A stretch of DNA of 64,000 nt from Eubacteriales bacterium (GCA_030524745.1 JAUNGC010000016.1:1-64000), one strand, 5' to 3'; counted from the first letter of the stretch, positions 26,701 through 34,363 are shown. The notes: generated by a model not told the origin, from the letters alone. A program made the numbers and translations.

Positions 26701-27028
26701 TGCCGATATAAAGAGATTCTTCCTTATCCAGCGTTTCATCATGAAACACGATCCTTCCAAAGTACGGCTTTTTCTGCGCCTTCTCATTCCTGACCAGCGC
26801 GCGCTTCATATGATCGTGCAGCGTGATGGTATTATTCAGTATGGTAAAAACTTCCGCATCGTTATCATGATAATGCTCCAGCATTTCATCGATGTCTTCC
26901 TGCATTTTGGCAACTTCCCGGCTGTAGTTATCCACATTTTCCCGGACAATCTCCAGCGTTTTCCCCAGATAATCCTCTTCTTCCCGTCTGGATATCCCCA
27001 AAATCTTCACTCCGCTTTCCTGACCCAT
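23753..27028 (-). CDS. HelD-like superfamily I helicase fused to a GH31 N-terminal-like domain
   Basis: A 1091-residue protein. Residues 15-80 form a helical hairpin, followed by the HelD signature 'DWRAPVANAYYENGLG'. Walker A is 'GVAGSGKTTVAMHRISYIL' (about residue 230), Walker B 'VVIDEAQDFG', and motifs V and VI are 'EYTKGLEFDAVLI' and 'LLYVAATRALHEL'. HelD relatives strip and recycle RNA polymerase. A repetitive Arg/Glu/Pro linker (about 750-855) leads to a 230-residue beta domain. Its 'GENLYALGAQ', 'LPFILSDKGYGILL' and 'SDYYFIAGKK' line up with the N-terminal domain of the GH31 enzyme at 43744-46044, but the catalytic barrel is absent. ATG 27028 follows AAAGGGG; earlier starts lack a site. 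Confidence 0.82.
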   Translation of the reverse strand: MGQESGVKILGISRREEEDYLGKTLEIVRENVDNYSREVAKMQEDIDEMLEHYHDNDAEVFTILNNTITLHDHMKRALVRNEKAQKKPYFGRIVFHDETLDKEESLYIGRGGIAKDTTHWVVVDWRAPVANAYYENGLGKCSYPAPGGARIPIDLKLKRTYEIEDGKLLDFLDTEVIANDDLLTKYLAKNKQAVLGEIIATIQKEQNDIIRKSPYHNVIVQGVAGSGKTTVAMHRISYILYNYQERFKPEDFYIVGSNRILLDYITGVLPDLDVYGIRQMTMEQLFVRLLYEDWDEKKYRILSADKMDRKGSVKGRLAWFRDLEEYCRKLEWDVIPRESIYLNPKQFVEGIRNGKAGVFDETAGKKIDPRDCIELAGQEAIERYIRQNPRISIQSKINMLNERLLVKIRDEFTGKVRYTENERKAILKAYRGRYGGRTWKKSIFHLYRDFLSKQLLKGYEVEIAETEFDVYDLAALAYLYKRVKETEEISEAHHVVIDEAQDFGMMAYSVLKFCIKDCTYTVMGDISQNIHFGYGLNDWEELKDLLLTDEMDSFGVLKKSYRNTVEISNFATDILHHGQFSIYPVEPIIRHGAPVQVEKIAGREELIRRAADVCRGWQEKGLDTIAVVCRDRKSARRAVKELGRHIAVMESDLERAVFGSGVMVLPVEYTKGLEFDAVLILDPAREEYPNDDGHAKLLYVAATRALHELCVLHAGNLTGLIADPLPEKMLPEREKMQSGTERLLPGRERMQSEREKVLSGQKKITAAGGTESGIRKETAVRKDGTPPAPRKRISIVRNQVQPEADMRPKAGVRPGTGVRPEASARPEASVRPETDGKAAAARKKHNGTDNVFGDMPATEKLRPAGHAKIDLAVKWVTKQADGLYFQSRYGVLRLCPVGSAIVRVTFAKGQQIAPGIHEKIAVRRTDRAWMYKDAGGVVELTTDELCLRVDKATGAIRYLTRDKKLLLAERSKEPRQIETGIGGQNRAWLFCDWQKGENLYALGAQGMSGMNLRGTARYISGGASAGELPFILSDKGYGILLAADGPAICCDISAYGSYLYTEKEAQSDYYFIAGKKQNTILNAYVYLCGKL

Positions 27029-27392
27029 CTTTTTCCCCTTTCCTGAACTATGATCTGCTGCGTGTTTTCCGGGCGAGACCGTGTCCGGGAAGGATTTGTG
27101 TGCCATCCGCTCCGTCCCCTGCGGCTGCCCGCGCCTCAACGAACTGTCATTGCCGCCTGAACTGTTATCTGCTGTTCCTTCATTTTAACGAAAAACGAAA
27201 AAAATACTAGACTTTATTTTTGCGATGTGATAAGCTGAATAATGAAGTGTGGGTAAAATCAGGAAATGAGTCATAGAAGGGCTGTTCATGAGAACATGAC
27301 CCTTATTTTTTTACACAAAAAAGCCTCCGGGCAGCGGGATTTCTCCTTTTTTATCCGAAAGCTTTCCAAAACCTTCATCTTATATTTTCCCG
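27029..27392. other. intergenic region with a plus-strand terminator
   Basis: No gene was found in these 364 bp. A hairpin at 27277-27304 (AAGGG, TCATG / CATGA, CCCTT) is followed on the plus strand by ATTTTTTT, a good terminator although no annotated plus-strand gene precedes it. Weak plus-strand promoter-like words exist around 27185-27235, so a short unannotated RNA of about 100 nt is possible. A second weak hairpin ending in TTTTTT on the minus strand lies at about 27325-27355 and could terminate the operon from 30.3 kb. Confidence 0.35.
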
Positions 27393-27716
27393 TTACCAGG
27401 GGATCTCCCTCAGATGAGAATCCCGCATGACAAACCGGTTTTCATCGGAATGGATATAAGGCTCATTGGGATCATAGCAAAATCCGCTCAGAAGATATTC
27501 TCCGGCCGTCATGCCGCCGGCGTTTTCTTCCGCACAATACCAGCGGAAAGTGAATCCCTCCGGGCGCAGCAGATTAAAATAAAGCTTTCCCACCATATTG
27601 AGACCTGCCCAGGCCATATGCTGTCCGTAATTGCGATCATCTCTGCAATTAAAGTACTGGCGTAGTTTGTTCTTTATTATCGATCTGGCATCATCCATTT
27701 CCATAAATTCGTCCAT
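27393..27716 (-). CDS. small hypothetical protein
   Basis: A 107-residue soluble protein, not recognised. It is rich in aromatic and charged residues ('NCRDDRNYGQHMAWAGLNMVGKLYFNLLRPEGFTFRWYCAEE') with no membrane segment. The ATG at 27716 is supported by GGGAGGAG with good spacing; the longer frame to 27797 runs into the upstream gene. It is 25 bp below the AlbA_2-domain gene and probably co-transcribed with it. Confidence 0.6.
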   Translation of the reverse strand: MDEFMEMDDARSIIKNKLRQYFNCRDDRNYGQHMAWAGLNMVGKLYFNLLRPEGFTFRWYCAEENAGGMTAGEYLLSGFCYDPNEPYIHSDENRFVMRDSHLREIPW

Positions 27717-27741
27717 AGTCTCTCCTCCCTGATATAGATGT

Positions 27742-29253
27742 TCATTTCTGTATCTTCCACTGACCGGAACGTCTGCTTCCATTTCTTGTAAGAACACCTT
27801 TTGCCTGTAACCTTGGAAGTATTCGCTTAATTGTTCCTAATGAAATTCCTGTTGCTTCGTGAAGTTTCTTTTGTGTGATTCGAGGGTTCTTCTTTATCAC
27901 AGATAAAATCCTTTTTTCATCTTCAGTTAATTCATGTTCAGTCGCACTTTTAGTCGCATCAGTCGCGCTTCTAGTCGCATCAGTCGACATTTTATCGGCA
28001 CTTTCAGTCTCATTTGCCAAGCGATTAGTATCACCGATACCATTCTCTGACTTCATCGAACCAAAATCAAAGGAGTATTCATCATCCAATGGTACAATGA
28101 TGCGAAACACATCACCTTCTACAAATTGCGGTTCCTGCCCGGAATAGTATTTACTGTATTTAAACAAATTGCGGACACCAGAACCAAGCTGATCCGCATA
28201 TCCTATATTTCGGAAAAATGAAGCTATGATCGGATTCTTTGGATTCGGCTCCAGATTATCCACCGTAATATAACCTTCCTTCCATGCGCGGTTTGCATTT
28301 TCCACATACATACGTTCTTTTTCAATGACAAACTTTGCCGTATAACTGCTGGTAAATTCCCGATGCATCAAAGTATTGCTAACCATTTCTCTTACAATCG
28401 TATTTCTCAGGCTCTTATTTACAGTATCTTCCAAAAAGAACTTGTCCAGCAAATGTTTTCTTCCAAATTCAAGAAGCCTGTCGTAACTTTCAATCAAATT
28501 TGTTCTAATAATCTCACGGTCATCATACCGATCCACATTTACCTTACGAACAAGTGCATCTGTCACATAAACCGGTGCCACATTCAGAATCACATCGTCT
28601 TTACCTAACAGCATAATTGCAGCAAGATTATACCCCTCTTCTCCGGTTGCAATATCACGTCCATATAATCCTGCACTTTTCAGTAATTCCTGATCATCCA
28701 TAGCCGTCCACGGATGCTGTCCGCCTGCATGATTCTGTGCCATTACCCGGATTTTCGGTAACAAATCCAATCGCAAATCTTCCATTTTCGCATATGGAAA
28801 TATCTTCTTTTCTGTAAAGATGTTCTGCTTGCGAATATACATCTGGGCAATCGCACCTGTAGCTGTCACCTTCACATCCGCATCATCTACACGGTCGTAA
28901 ATAACTTTTTTGTAACTATGCACTTCCGCACCAGGCGGGATATGCACGTGGATAACGGTATGCCCCTGCTCATCCTTAATTATTTCAGGTGTCAAATAAA
29001 TGGTAGGAGAAAACAGTGCCGGATTGCTGATTACCGTGATAAAGTTCCTCACCATATCAGCAGCCGCCTTTTCCGGTACACCTACCACAGTACCATCATC
29101 TAATACACCCATGAAAATATCACCGCCAAACCTATTCAAAAAGGAACAAACTGTTTCATAGGTATCTGATTCTATTCCGTTGCCGCAGCGTTTGAATTCA
29201 ACCGCTACAGTTTCTCCGATTGTAAGGATAGAGTTTAAAATTTTGCTGTCCAT
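27742..29253 (-). CDS. AlbA_2 (Schlafen-like) domain protein with C-terminal winged helix
   Basis: A 503-residue cytosolic protein. The N-terminal AlbA_2 domain reads 'ETVAVEFKRCGNGIESDTYETVCSFLNRFGGDIFMGVLDDGTVVGV'. A central GHKL-like ATP-binding region has 'REMVSNTLMHREFTSSYTAKFVIEKERMYVENANR' and 'GSGVRNLFKYS'. The C-terminal winged helix is 'NPRITQKKLHEATGISLGTIKRILPRLQAKGVLTR'. Between them is a degenerate 21-bp repeat coding 'STDATRSATDATKSATE'. Such proteins are regulators or components of mobile and defence loci. ATG 29253 follows AAGGAG. It lies in the AT-rich island with a BrxA-like fragment. Confidence 0.8.
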   Translation of the reverse strand: MDSKILNSILTIGETVAVEFKRCGNGIESDTYETVCSFLNRFGGDIFMGVLDDGTVVGVPEKAAADMVRNFITVISNPALFSPTIYLTPEIIKDEQGHTVIHVHIPPGAEVHSYKKVIYDRVDDADVKVTATGAIAQMYIRKQNIFTEKKIFPYAKMEDLRLDLLPKIRVMAQNHAGGQHPWTAMDDQELLKSAGLYGRDIATGEEGYNLAAIMLLGKDDVILNVAPVYVTDALVRKVNVDRYDDREIIRTNLIESYDRLLEFGRKHLLDKFFLEDTVNKSLRNTIVREMVSNTLMHREFTSSYTAKFVIEKERMYVENANRAWKEGYITVDNLEPNPKNPIIASFFRNIGYADQLGSGVRNLFKYSKYYSGQEPQFVEGDVFRIIVPLDDEYSFDFGSMKSENGIGDTNRLANETESADKMSTDATRSATDATKSATEHELTEDEKRILSVIKKNPRITQKKLHEATGISLGTIKRILPRLQAKGVLTRNGSRRSGQWKIQK

Positions 29254-29295
29254 GTGAGGAACTCCTTTTTGTTTATATTTGCCGCACACATATAT

Positions 29296-29889
29296 TCAAA
29301 TCCTTATTATCTTTTTCGACCCAAATCTATCTACACACATTTGATATTGATAACATTCTGTCTTTAATTTTTCTTTTGCATATACAATTAGCTTGTTCGC
29401 ATCTATCTCTGATAACAACTCTTCATCACAAGACACATTATTTTCTTTATGAGTGTCCCAAAGAAAGTCATTGTTCTTACAACCAAGAATTATCTTTTTC
29501 GGCTTAACAAAGTCAATTATTTTACCTCTATCTCCTCTGATATTTTCATCTGTTTTTATAATTCTCCATTCTTTTTCATATTCCCAATCCCTGTATTTTG
29601 TTAATGTGTCTTTCAAAATATGGGCATTATTTATATTTTGAGGTAATTCTTCCTCATAAATAACTGGCAGACAATCATAGTTCTCTATAAGTTTTTTTAG
29701 ATCATAGCCAACACATATTCCTCGATGATTATTCGCATAATGCCCCCACATTAGCAAAGAATCGGGGCGTTCAGAAAAACAGGCTATAAAGACAGTTCTC
29801 TGCAAATTTCTAGACGCTGCATTTTGTTTCATCTGTTTTACAAGTTCATTGGATGATTCCTGTTTTTGAGAATAACAATCTTTTTGATC
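29296..29889 (-). pseudogene. DUF2971 family gene lacking its 5' end
   Basis: The open frame runs from just after a TGA at 29890. It contains the DUF2971 C-terminal half ('TVFIACFSERPDSLLMWGHYANNHRGICVGYDL', 'YRDWEYEKEWRII', 'PKKIILGC'). The usual N-terminal third, which starts the domain with the 'NDPFD/E' region, is missing. The in-frame residues before the first ATG (29832), 'QKDCYSQKQESSNELVKQ', look like authentic family sequence, so the head was lost by deletion rather than by an alternative start. The lost part is replaced by the BrxA-like fragment in another frame. DUF2971 genes are frequent in defence islands. Confidence 0.65.
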
Positions 29890-29996
29890 TCATCATAATC
29901 CAAGCCTTCTTGCCGAAGCCTGACCGCTTTCTTAAATTCAAGAAACCAGAAAGACTGAGACATCAGACCAGCACTATAAGTAGCTGCACCAATCAT
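29838..29996 (-). pseudogene. 5' fragment resembling BrxA (DUF1819) of BREX systems
   Basis: A 52-residue open frame, 'ATYSAGLMSQSFWFLEFKKAVRLRQEGLDYDEIKKIVI', resembles the conserved start of DUF1819/BrxA proteins, which are about 200 residues long. ATG 29996 follows GGAGG at 9 nt, so the start is genuine, but the frame stops where the headless DUF2971 gene takes over. The simplest reading is a deletion that joined the 5' end of brxA to the middle of a DUF2971 gene. The assignment rests on a short stretch and needs a profile search. Confidence 0.45.
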
Positions 29997-30052
29997 AATT
30001 ACATTCCTCCATTGTCCATTCTGCATCATGCGTTGTCCCATAAAACGGACAA

Positions 30053-30253
30053 TCAGGAAGGAAGCACTTCCATAATATCCCCGATGTCACAATTCAATGC
30101 CCGACAAATGCGAACTAATACTTCAAGAGAAACCAATTCATTTTTCCCCATCTTAGCTAAAGTATTTGCGCTAACGCCTGCGGCATCACCCAGATCTTTC
30201 TTTTTCATTTGTTTATCAATTAAAAGTTTCCAAAGCTTATTATAACTGACCAT
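30053..30253 (-). CDS. XRE/Cro-type HTH regulator
   Basis: A 66-residue single-domain regulator: 'NKLWKLLIDKQMKKKDLGDAAGVSANTLAKMGKNELVSLEVLVRICRALNCDIGDIMEVLP' is a complete HTH_26/YozG-like domain. ATG 30253 has GAGAGG 8 nt upstream; the longer frame crosses the promoter. It heads the island operon and a dyad next to its own -10 suggests autoregulation. It may be the surviving regulator of a lost defence locus. Confidence 0.85.
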   Translation of the reverse strand: MVSYNKLWKLLIDKQMKKKDLGDAAGVSANTLAKMGKNELVSLEVLVRICRALNCDIGDIMEVLPS

Positions 30254-30289
30254 GTGGCACACCTCTCTTGCATTCTCTACGTTAATCTG

Positions 30290-30329
30290 CATTAATACTA
30301 ATGATAGCACAAAGAGGCAATTTAGGCAA
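30290..30329 (-). promoter_or_regulatory. promoter and dyad operator of the XRE regulator
   Basis: Minus-strand TTGCCT (30324-30329) and TATCAT (30301-30306) are 17 nt apart. The near-palindrome CATTAGTATTAATG (30290-30303) overlaps the -10 and transcript start, the expected place for a Cro-type repressor site. Confidence 0.6.
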
Positions 30330-31030
30330 GGAGATAGCTTGTAATTTAGCAAGTTTTTATTGCTTATAGGATGAATTTTTACCCAAACTTACGAATTATC
30401 TTTTTAGGGAAGGAGTTTTATGGTGCTTTTGGAAACTTCAACAAATTGGTTATGCCGAAAGTCAGATTATCCCGAATACTTCAAAGAAATCCAGTAACAG
30501 AGGCATTTCTTAAAGAAATATTCGGGATAACTTTTTAGCCATTTACACTGTCAGCTTTCCGGAACTTCCGGTTTAAGCAAAATAATTCGGGATAATCTTT
30601 TGCATATCACAAACCGTAAAGCCGTTTAAGGATTCAACTGTTCATCTCGGATAATCAGAGGACAGACAGATACAATATCATCTTTCACCCAAACTTTCAA
30701 ATGCACTTCTGCATTTTTTACAATTCACTTTTGAATCGTTCTGTGCACTCTTATCCTGAAATGCTCCACAGGCAGAACAGTGTACATGCCATTTACTATT
30801 ACCTGATCCCATAGGCTTCCTTTAAGCAATAACATATGATCTGACATTTATTACTCAACGGATTAAAGGGAAATAAAAATCTACCTTATAAGCATCCTGG
30901 TTGTCCATTCCGTAAGCATCAAACCGGGCAATCACGATTTCCATATTCAGACTGACTTTGACAATCTGTTGTTTTCATTTCCGTTTTATTTCAGCTCCCA
31001 CTCGCCGCCGGTGAAAAAGTTCCTTGATGA
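30330..31030. other. AT-rich non-coding stretch with inverted repeats
   Basis: No intact gene was found. Stop codons are frequent in all frames. The notable content is the ATTCGGGATAA repeat group at 30467-30660 and a small palindrome CCGGAACTTCCGG near 30558. The base composition is clearly more AT-rich than the flanking genes, in keeping with acquired and decayed DNA. Confidence 0.5.
30467..30595. repeat. ATTCGGGATAA inverted/direct repeat cluster
   Basis: TTATCCCGAATA (30467-30478) is repeated in inverted form at 30519-30530, and the similarity continues inward through a TTCnnnAAGAAA-like stretch. A third copy, ATTCGGGATAA, is at 30585-30595, and a degraded one (CTCGGATAA) is near 30646. 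The spacing suggests ends of a small transposable element or a regulator-binding array. Confidence 0.6.
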
Positions 31031-31298
31031 GCCCACGGAGAAATTGATGAGGCAAAAGCAAAGATTGCATCCGGCGAACAGCCCGTATTCGACAGTGTAA
31101 ACGCATTGTTTGCAAAATTGGAGACCGATTGATGGCCTACCAGTTTACATTTACCAAAGGTTATCAAAAGCGCTTTAAGCGTCTGAGTACGCAGGAGAAA
31201 AAGCATTTTCAAAATAATTGCAGCTTTGGGCATAAACCCCTATTCACCCATCCTTACGCACAAAGCACATCCAAGGAACAGGTGTCTGCTCGACGTAA
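31031..31298 (+). pseudogene. decayed RelE/ParE-type toxin with antitoxin tail
   Basis: A stop-free tail, 'AHGEIDEAKAKIASGEQPVFD' and onward to 'ALFAKLETD', ends in a TGA that overlaps the ATG of a toxin-like frame (TGATG), the usual antitoxin-toxin arrangement. The toxin begins 'MAYQFTFTKGYQKRFKRLS'. After about 28 residues the family sequence continues in another frame with a stop inside it ('LQLWA', stop, 'TPIHPSLRTKHIQGT'). The antitoxin also has a TGA immediately upstream. Both genes are therefore broken. The sequence after 31298 is not recognisable. Confidence 0.65.
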
Positions 31299-31481
31299 AT
31301 TCTGTTTTTTATCCGCAGCATTTCACAGGTTGACACAGGCCAGGCCACCTTTGAATTCTCCGCTGTCATCTTCCAAAAAGAAAATTTCACTATGCCCGGA
31401 GTATGATAGCCTGCGTCGGGCTCCGGGAACAAGATATGCGCATTCTGATGCCTTCGGATAAACGAAGACAGACAATAAAAA

Positions 31482-31515
31482 ATCGCACCGGCATGCTTTC
31501 TGTGTCCGGTGCGAT
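31482..31515 (-). terminator. rho-independent terminator of the copper ATPase gene
   Basis: 10-bp arms ATCGCACCGG / CCGGTGCGAT followed on the minus strand by TTTTTTATT, 20 bp below the stop codon. Confidence 0.85.
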
Positions 31516-31534
31516 ACGAATTCCTGAAATACAT

Positions 31535-31738
31535 TTACAAAATGCCTGTCACTTCATAGCCGGCGTCCACAACCACGGCCTTAAGCGCTTCCACTTCCGC
31601 AGTTCCTTCCACAACGGCCTGCTTGTCTTCCAGGCTGACCGAAACTCCCGTCACGCCTTCCACCGCACTCAAGGCTTTCTCCACCGCCTTCACGCAGTGC
31701 ATACACATCATTCCTTCGATTTTTACTGTTTTTTTCAT
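31535..31738 (-). CDS. copZ: possible internal start giving a free CopZ-like chaperone
   Basis: Within the ATPase frame, AAAGGAG stands 8 nt before an ATG (31736-31738) that begins 'MKKTVKIEGMMCMHCVKAVE'. This is a normal CopZ start preceded by a full ribosome site, encoding 67 residues. Related bacteria carry copZ as a separate gene after copA, so the fusion may have arisen by loss of the copA stop codon, and both the fusion and free CopZ could be made. This is an inference from the sequence only. Confidence 0.45.
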   Translation of the reverse strand: MKKTVKIEGMMCMHCVKAVEKALSAVEGVTGVSVSLEDKQAVVEGTAEVEALKAVVVDAGYEVTGIL

Positions 31739-34174
31739 GGTTTGTTCTCCTTTTTCCATGGGATTGAAATTGATTTCTTTCTGTTTCATTTCTTCCTGCC
31801 TGATTTCTTCCGGTTTCATTTCTGCCGCTTTCAGCTGCGCCGGATGCCCCGTCTCTTCTTTTCCCGCCTGCGCGCTTTCATGCTTCCACTTCGGCGTAAA
31901 AAACCGGAGCCGCAGCGCATTGCTCACCACGGACACGGAGGAAAAACTCATCGCCGCCGCACCGATCATCGGGTTCAGCAGAATTCCGAAGTTCTTATAT
32001 AATACACCCGCCGCCACCGGAATTCCAATCGCATTGTAAAAAAATGCCCAGAAAAGATTCTGCCGGATGTTCCGCATCACCGCTCGGCTTAGAGATACCG
32101 CCGAGGGCACGTCCATCAAATCGCTCTTCATCAGAACGATATCCGCAGATTCGATCGCCACATCCGTTCCGGCGCCGATGGCGATTCCCACATCTGCGCG
32201 GGCCAGTGCGGGCGCGTCGTTGATGCCGTCCCCGACCATGGCCACTTTTCTGCCCTCTTTCTGCAGACTCTGTATTTTCTGTTCCTTCTCCTGGGGAAGC
32301 ACATCTGCGATCACATTCTTTAATCCGACCTGCCGTTTGATCGCTTCCGCCGTCCGGGCATTGTCGCCGGTCAGCATGATGACATCCATGCCCATTTCCG
32401 TCATCCGCGCGATCGCTTCTTTGCTGGTGGGCTTCACCACATCCGCCGCGGCAACCACGCCCAGAAGCCGGTCTCCTTTTGCGAAAAACAGGGGCGTCCT
32501 GCCTTCGTCCGCAAGCCGTTCCACCACCGCGTCAAATTCCTTCACGGAAATGCCCGCCGCTTCCATCAGCTTCCGGTTTCCGGCATAAACGGTTTGTCCA
32601 CCGATCTGCCCGCAAATTCCCTGGCCCGGTATCATCCGGTAGTCCTGCACTTCCGCAAATGAAACCCCGCTTTGCCCTGCTCTTGTCACAATCGGCTCCG
32701 ACAGCGGATGACCGGACAGCTTTTCCAAAGAGCCCGCCGCTTCCAGAAGTTCCCTTTCCGTCACATTTTCTGCCGCAATCACGTCCGTCACCACAGGTCT
32801 GCCCTCCGTGACGGTTCCGGTTTTATCCAGCACAACCGTATCAATGCTATGGGTGATTTCCAGCGCTTCCGCAGATTTGATTAAAATACCGTTTGCCGCG
32901 CCGCGTCCCGTTCCTACCATAATCGCCGTAGGCGTCGCCAGCCCCAGCGCGCAGGGACAGGAAATGACCAGCACGGAAATACCGATGGCCAGCGCGAATT
33001 CAAAGCTGTAACCCGATACCAGCCAGTAGATCACCGCCAGCACCGCAATGGAAATCACAACTGGCACAAAAACGCCGCTGACCTTATCCGCCAGCTTTGC
33101 AATGGGCGCTTTGGAAGCAGTCGCCTCATCCACCAGCGCGATAATTTTTGACAGCGTCGTGTTCTCTCCTACCGCCGTCGCTTCCATCTGAAAATATCCG
33201 GTCTTATTGATCGTGCCGCCCGTCACCCTGTCGCCCGTCTGTTTCTCAACGGGCAGGCTTTCACCCGTAATGGCGGATTCATCGATGGATGCGTATCCTT
33301 CCAGTATTTTTCCGTCCACCGGAACCGTATCGCCGTCCCGGACCACGAGTAGCTCGCCGTTTTGCACATCGTCAATGGAAATCTCAATTTCCACCCCGTC
33401 CCGCAGCGCCCTCGCCGTTTTGGGAGCCAGATCCATCAGTTTTGTAATCGCCTCGGAGGTGCGGGATTTTGCGCGAGCTTCCATATATTTTCCCAGCGTA
33501 ATCAGCGTCAGAATCATGCCGGAGGACTCAAAATACAGATCCATGGAAAAACGGTGAACCAGTTCCATGTCGTCATGTCCGAAGCCCCATGCAATTTTGT
33601 AAATCGCATAAATGCCATACACAAACGCCGCGCCGGAGCCCAGCGCGATCAGCGAATCCATGTTGGGAGAACGATGCCACAGATTTTTAAAACCGTTCTT
33701 AAAATAATGCCCTCCCGCAATCAGCACCGGCAGCAGCAGCAAAAACTGGGTGAACGCGAAAATCATCGCATTTTCCATGCCAAGCAGAATTCCCGGCAGC
33801 GGCCAGCCCGCCATATGTCCCATGGAAATATAAAACAGCGGAACGGTAAAAATCAGGGAAACGATCAGCCGCTTTTTCATGAGCTGCATCTGCGCGGCAG
33901 CCGCATCCGTACCGGCATTTTTGCCGCCGCTCTTTTGCCCGGAACTGTTCCCGCTTCCGCTTTCATGCAATGCAGCGCCGTAGCCGATATCCTCCACTTT
34001 CGCAATGATTTTATCCGCATCCAGCCGCTCTTCATTATAAGTCACCGACATACTGTTTTTTAACAGATTGACACTGACCTGCTCCATGCCGTCCATGCCG
34101 GAAACGCCCTTCTCGATACGGGCGGAGCAGGCGGCACAGGACATGCCCGTGATATCATACACTTCTTTTTTCAA
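31535..34174 (-). CDS. copA: CopA-type copper P1B-ATPase with C-terminal CopZ-like domain
   Basis: An 879-residue copper exporter. The N-terminal heavy-metal domain has GMSCAAC (residues 9-15). Six to eight helices surround the phosphatase TGES motif, the metal-site CPC in 'VISCPCALGLATPTAIM', the phosphorylation site DKTGT, SGHP, and GDGINDAPAL. After the last helices a charged Glu/Lys/Met linker leads to a second complete metal domain with GMMCMHC at the very C-terminus. This resembles a separate CopZ chaperone joined in frame. The start is TTG at 34174, 7 nt after AAGGAGG. It is divergent from an HxlR regulator with a Cys-rich tail. Confidence 0.92.
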   Translation of the reverse strand: MKKEVYDITGMSCAACSARIEKGVSGMDGMEQVSVNLLKNSMSVTYNEERLDADKIIAKVEDIGYGAALHESGSGNSSGQKSGGKNAGTDAAAAQMQLMKKRLIVSLIFTVPLFYISMGHMAGWPLPGILLGMENAMIFAFTQFLLLLPVLIAGGHYFKNGFKNLWHRSPNMDSLIALGSGAAFVYGIYAIYKIAWGFGHDDMELVHRFSMDLYFESSGMILTLITLGKYMEARAKSRTSEAITKLMDLAPKTARALRDGVEIEISIDDVQNGELLVVRDGDTVPVDGKILEGYASIDESAITGESLPVEKQTGDRVTGGTINKTGYFQMEATAVGENTTLSKIIALVDEATASKAPIAKLADKVSGVFVPVVISIAVLAVIYWLVSGYSFEFALAIGISVLVISCPCALGLATPTAIMVGTGRGAANGILIKSAEALEITHSIDTVVLDKTGTVTEGRPVVTDVIAAENVTERELLEAAGSLEKLSGHPLSEPIVTRAGQSGVSFAEVQDYRMIPGQGICGQIGGQTVYAGNRKLMEAAGISVKEFDAVVERLADEGRTPLFFAKGDRLLGVVAAADVVKPTSKEAIARMTEMGMDVIMLTGDNARTAEAIKRQVGLKNVIADVLPQEKEQKIQSLQKEGRKVAMVGDGINDAPALARADVGIAIGAGTDVAIESADIVLMKSDLMDVPSAVSLSRAVMRNIRQNLFWAFFYNAIGIPVAAGVLYKNFGILLNPMIGAAAMSFSSVSVVSNALRLRFFTPKWKHESAQAGKEETGHPAQLKAAEMKPEEIRQEEMKQKEINFNPMEKGEQTMKKTVKIEGMMCMHCVKAVEKALSAVEGVTGVSVSLEDKQAVVEGTAEVEALKAVVVDAGYEVTGIL

Positions 34175-34228
34175 GCGATCGCCTCCTTATGCGAAATTGA
34201 CTTTTCTCTTCCCGTTTGCTACCATTAG

Positions 34229-34282
34229 TCTATATCATTTTGTTCCCGGATTGCAAGAATGCACTATTTTGTAATATACTAC
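34229..34282. promoter_or_regulatory. copA promoter and HxlR-type operator in the divergent region
   Basis: On the minus strand TTGCAA (34251-34256) and TATAGA (34229-34234) are 16 nt apart, a promoter for the ATPase gene. The near-palindrome GTAATATACTAC (34271-34282) lies upstream of it and over a plausible plus-strand -35 (TTGTAA) for the regulator gene, where HxlR proteins typically bind. Confidence 0.5.
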
Positions 34283-34363
34283 CCAAAAAGTAACTATGAA
34301 ATACGGAAAGACAGCCGCCTTTCATCCGGCAGTGGCTGTTCCGGCATATAACAGGAGGCCTCC

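Noticed and set aside
27955-28000. 21-bp repeat within the AlbA_2 gene as a mobile element
   Set aside because: It stays in frame, codes for a Ser/Ala/Thr linker, and lies between two domains, so it is a coding repeat.
31244-31534. A 96-codon minus-strand frame just below the copper ATPase
   Set aside because: It overlaps the ATPase terminator and the toxin remnant; no ribosome site or family pattern.
31403-32002. A 199-codon plus-strand open frame opposite the end of the copper ATPase gene
   Set aside because: It is rich in His, Arg and Phe, typical of the antisense of a GC-rich coding gene, and overlaps a clear CopA frame with all its motifs.
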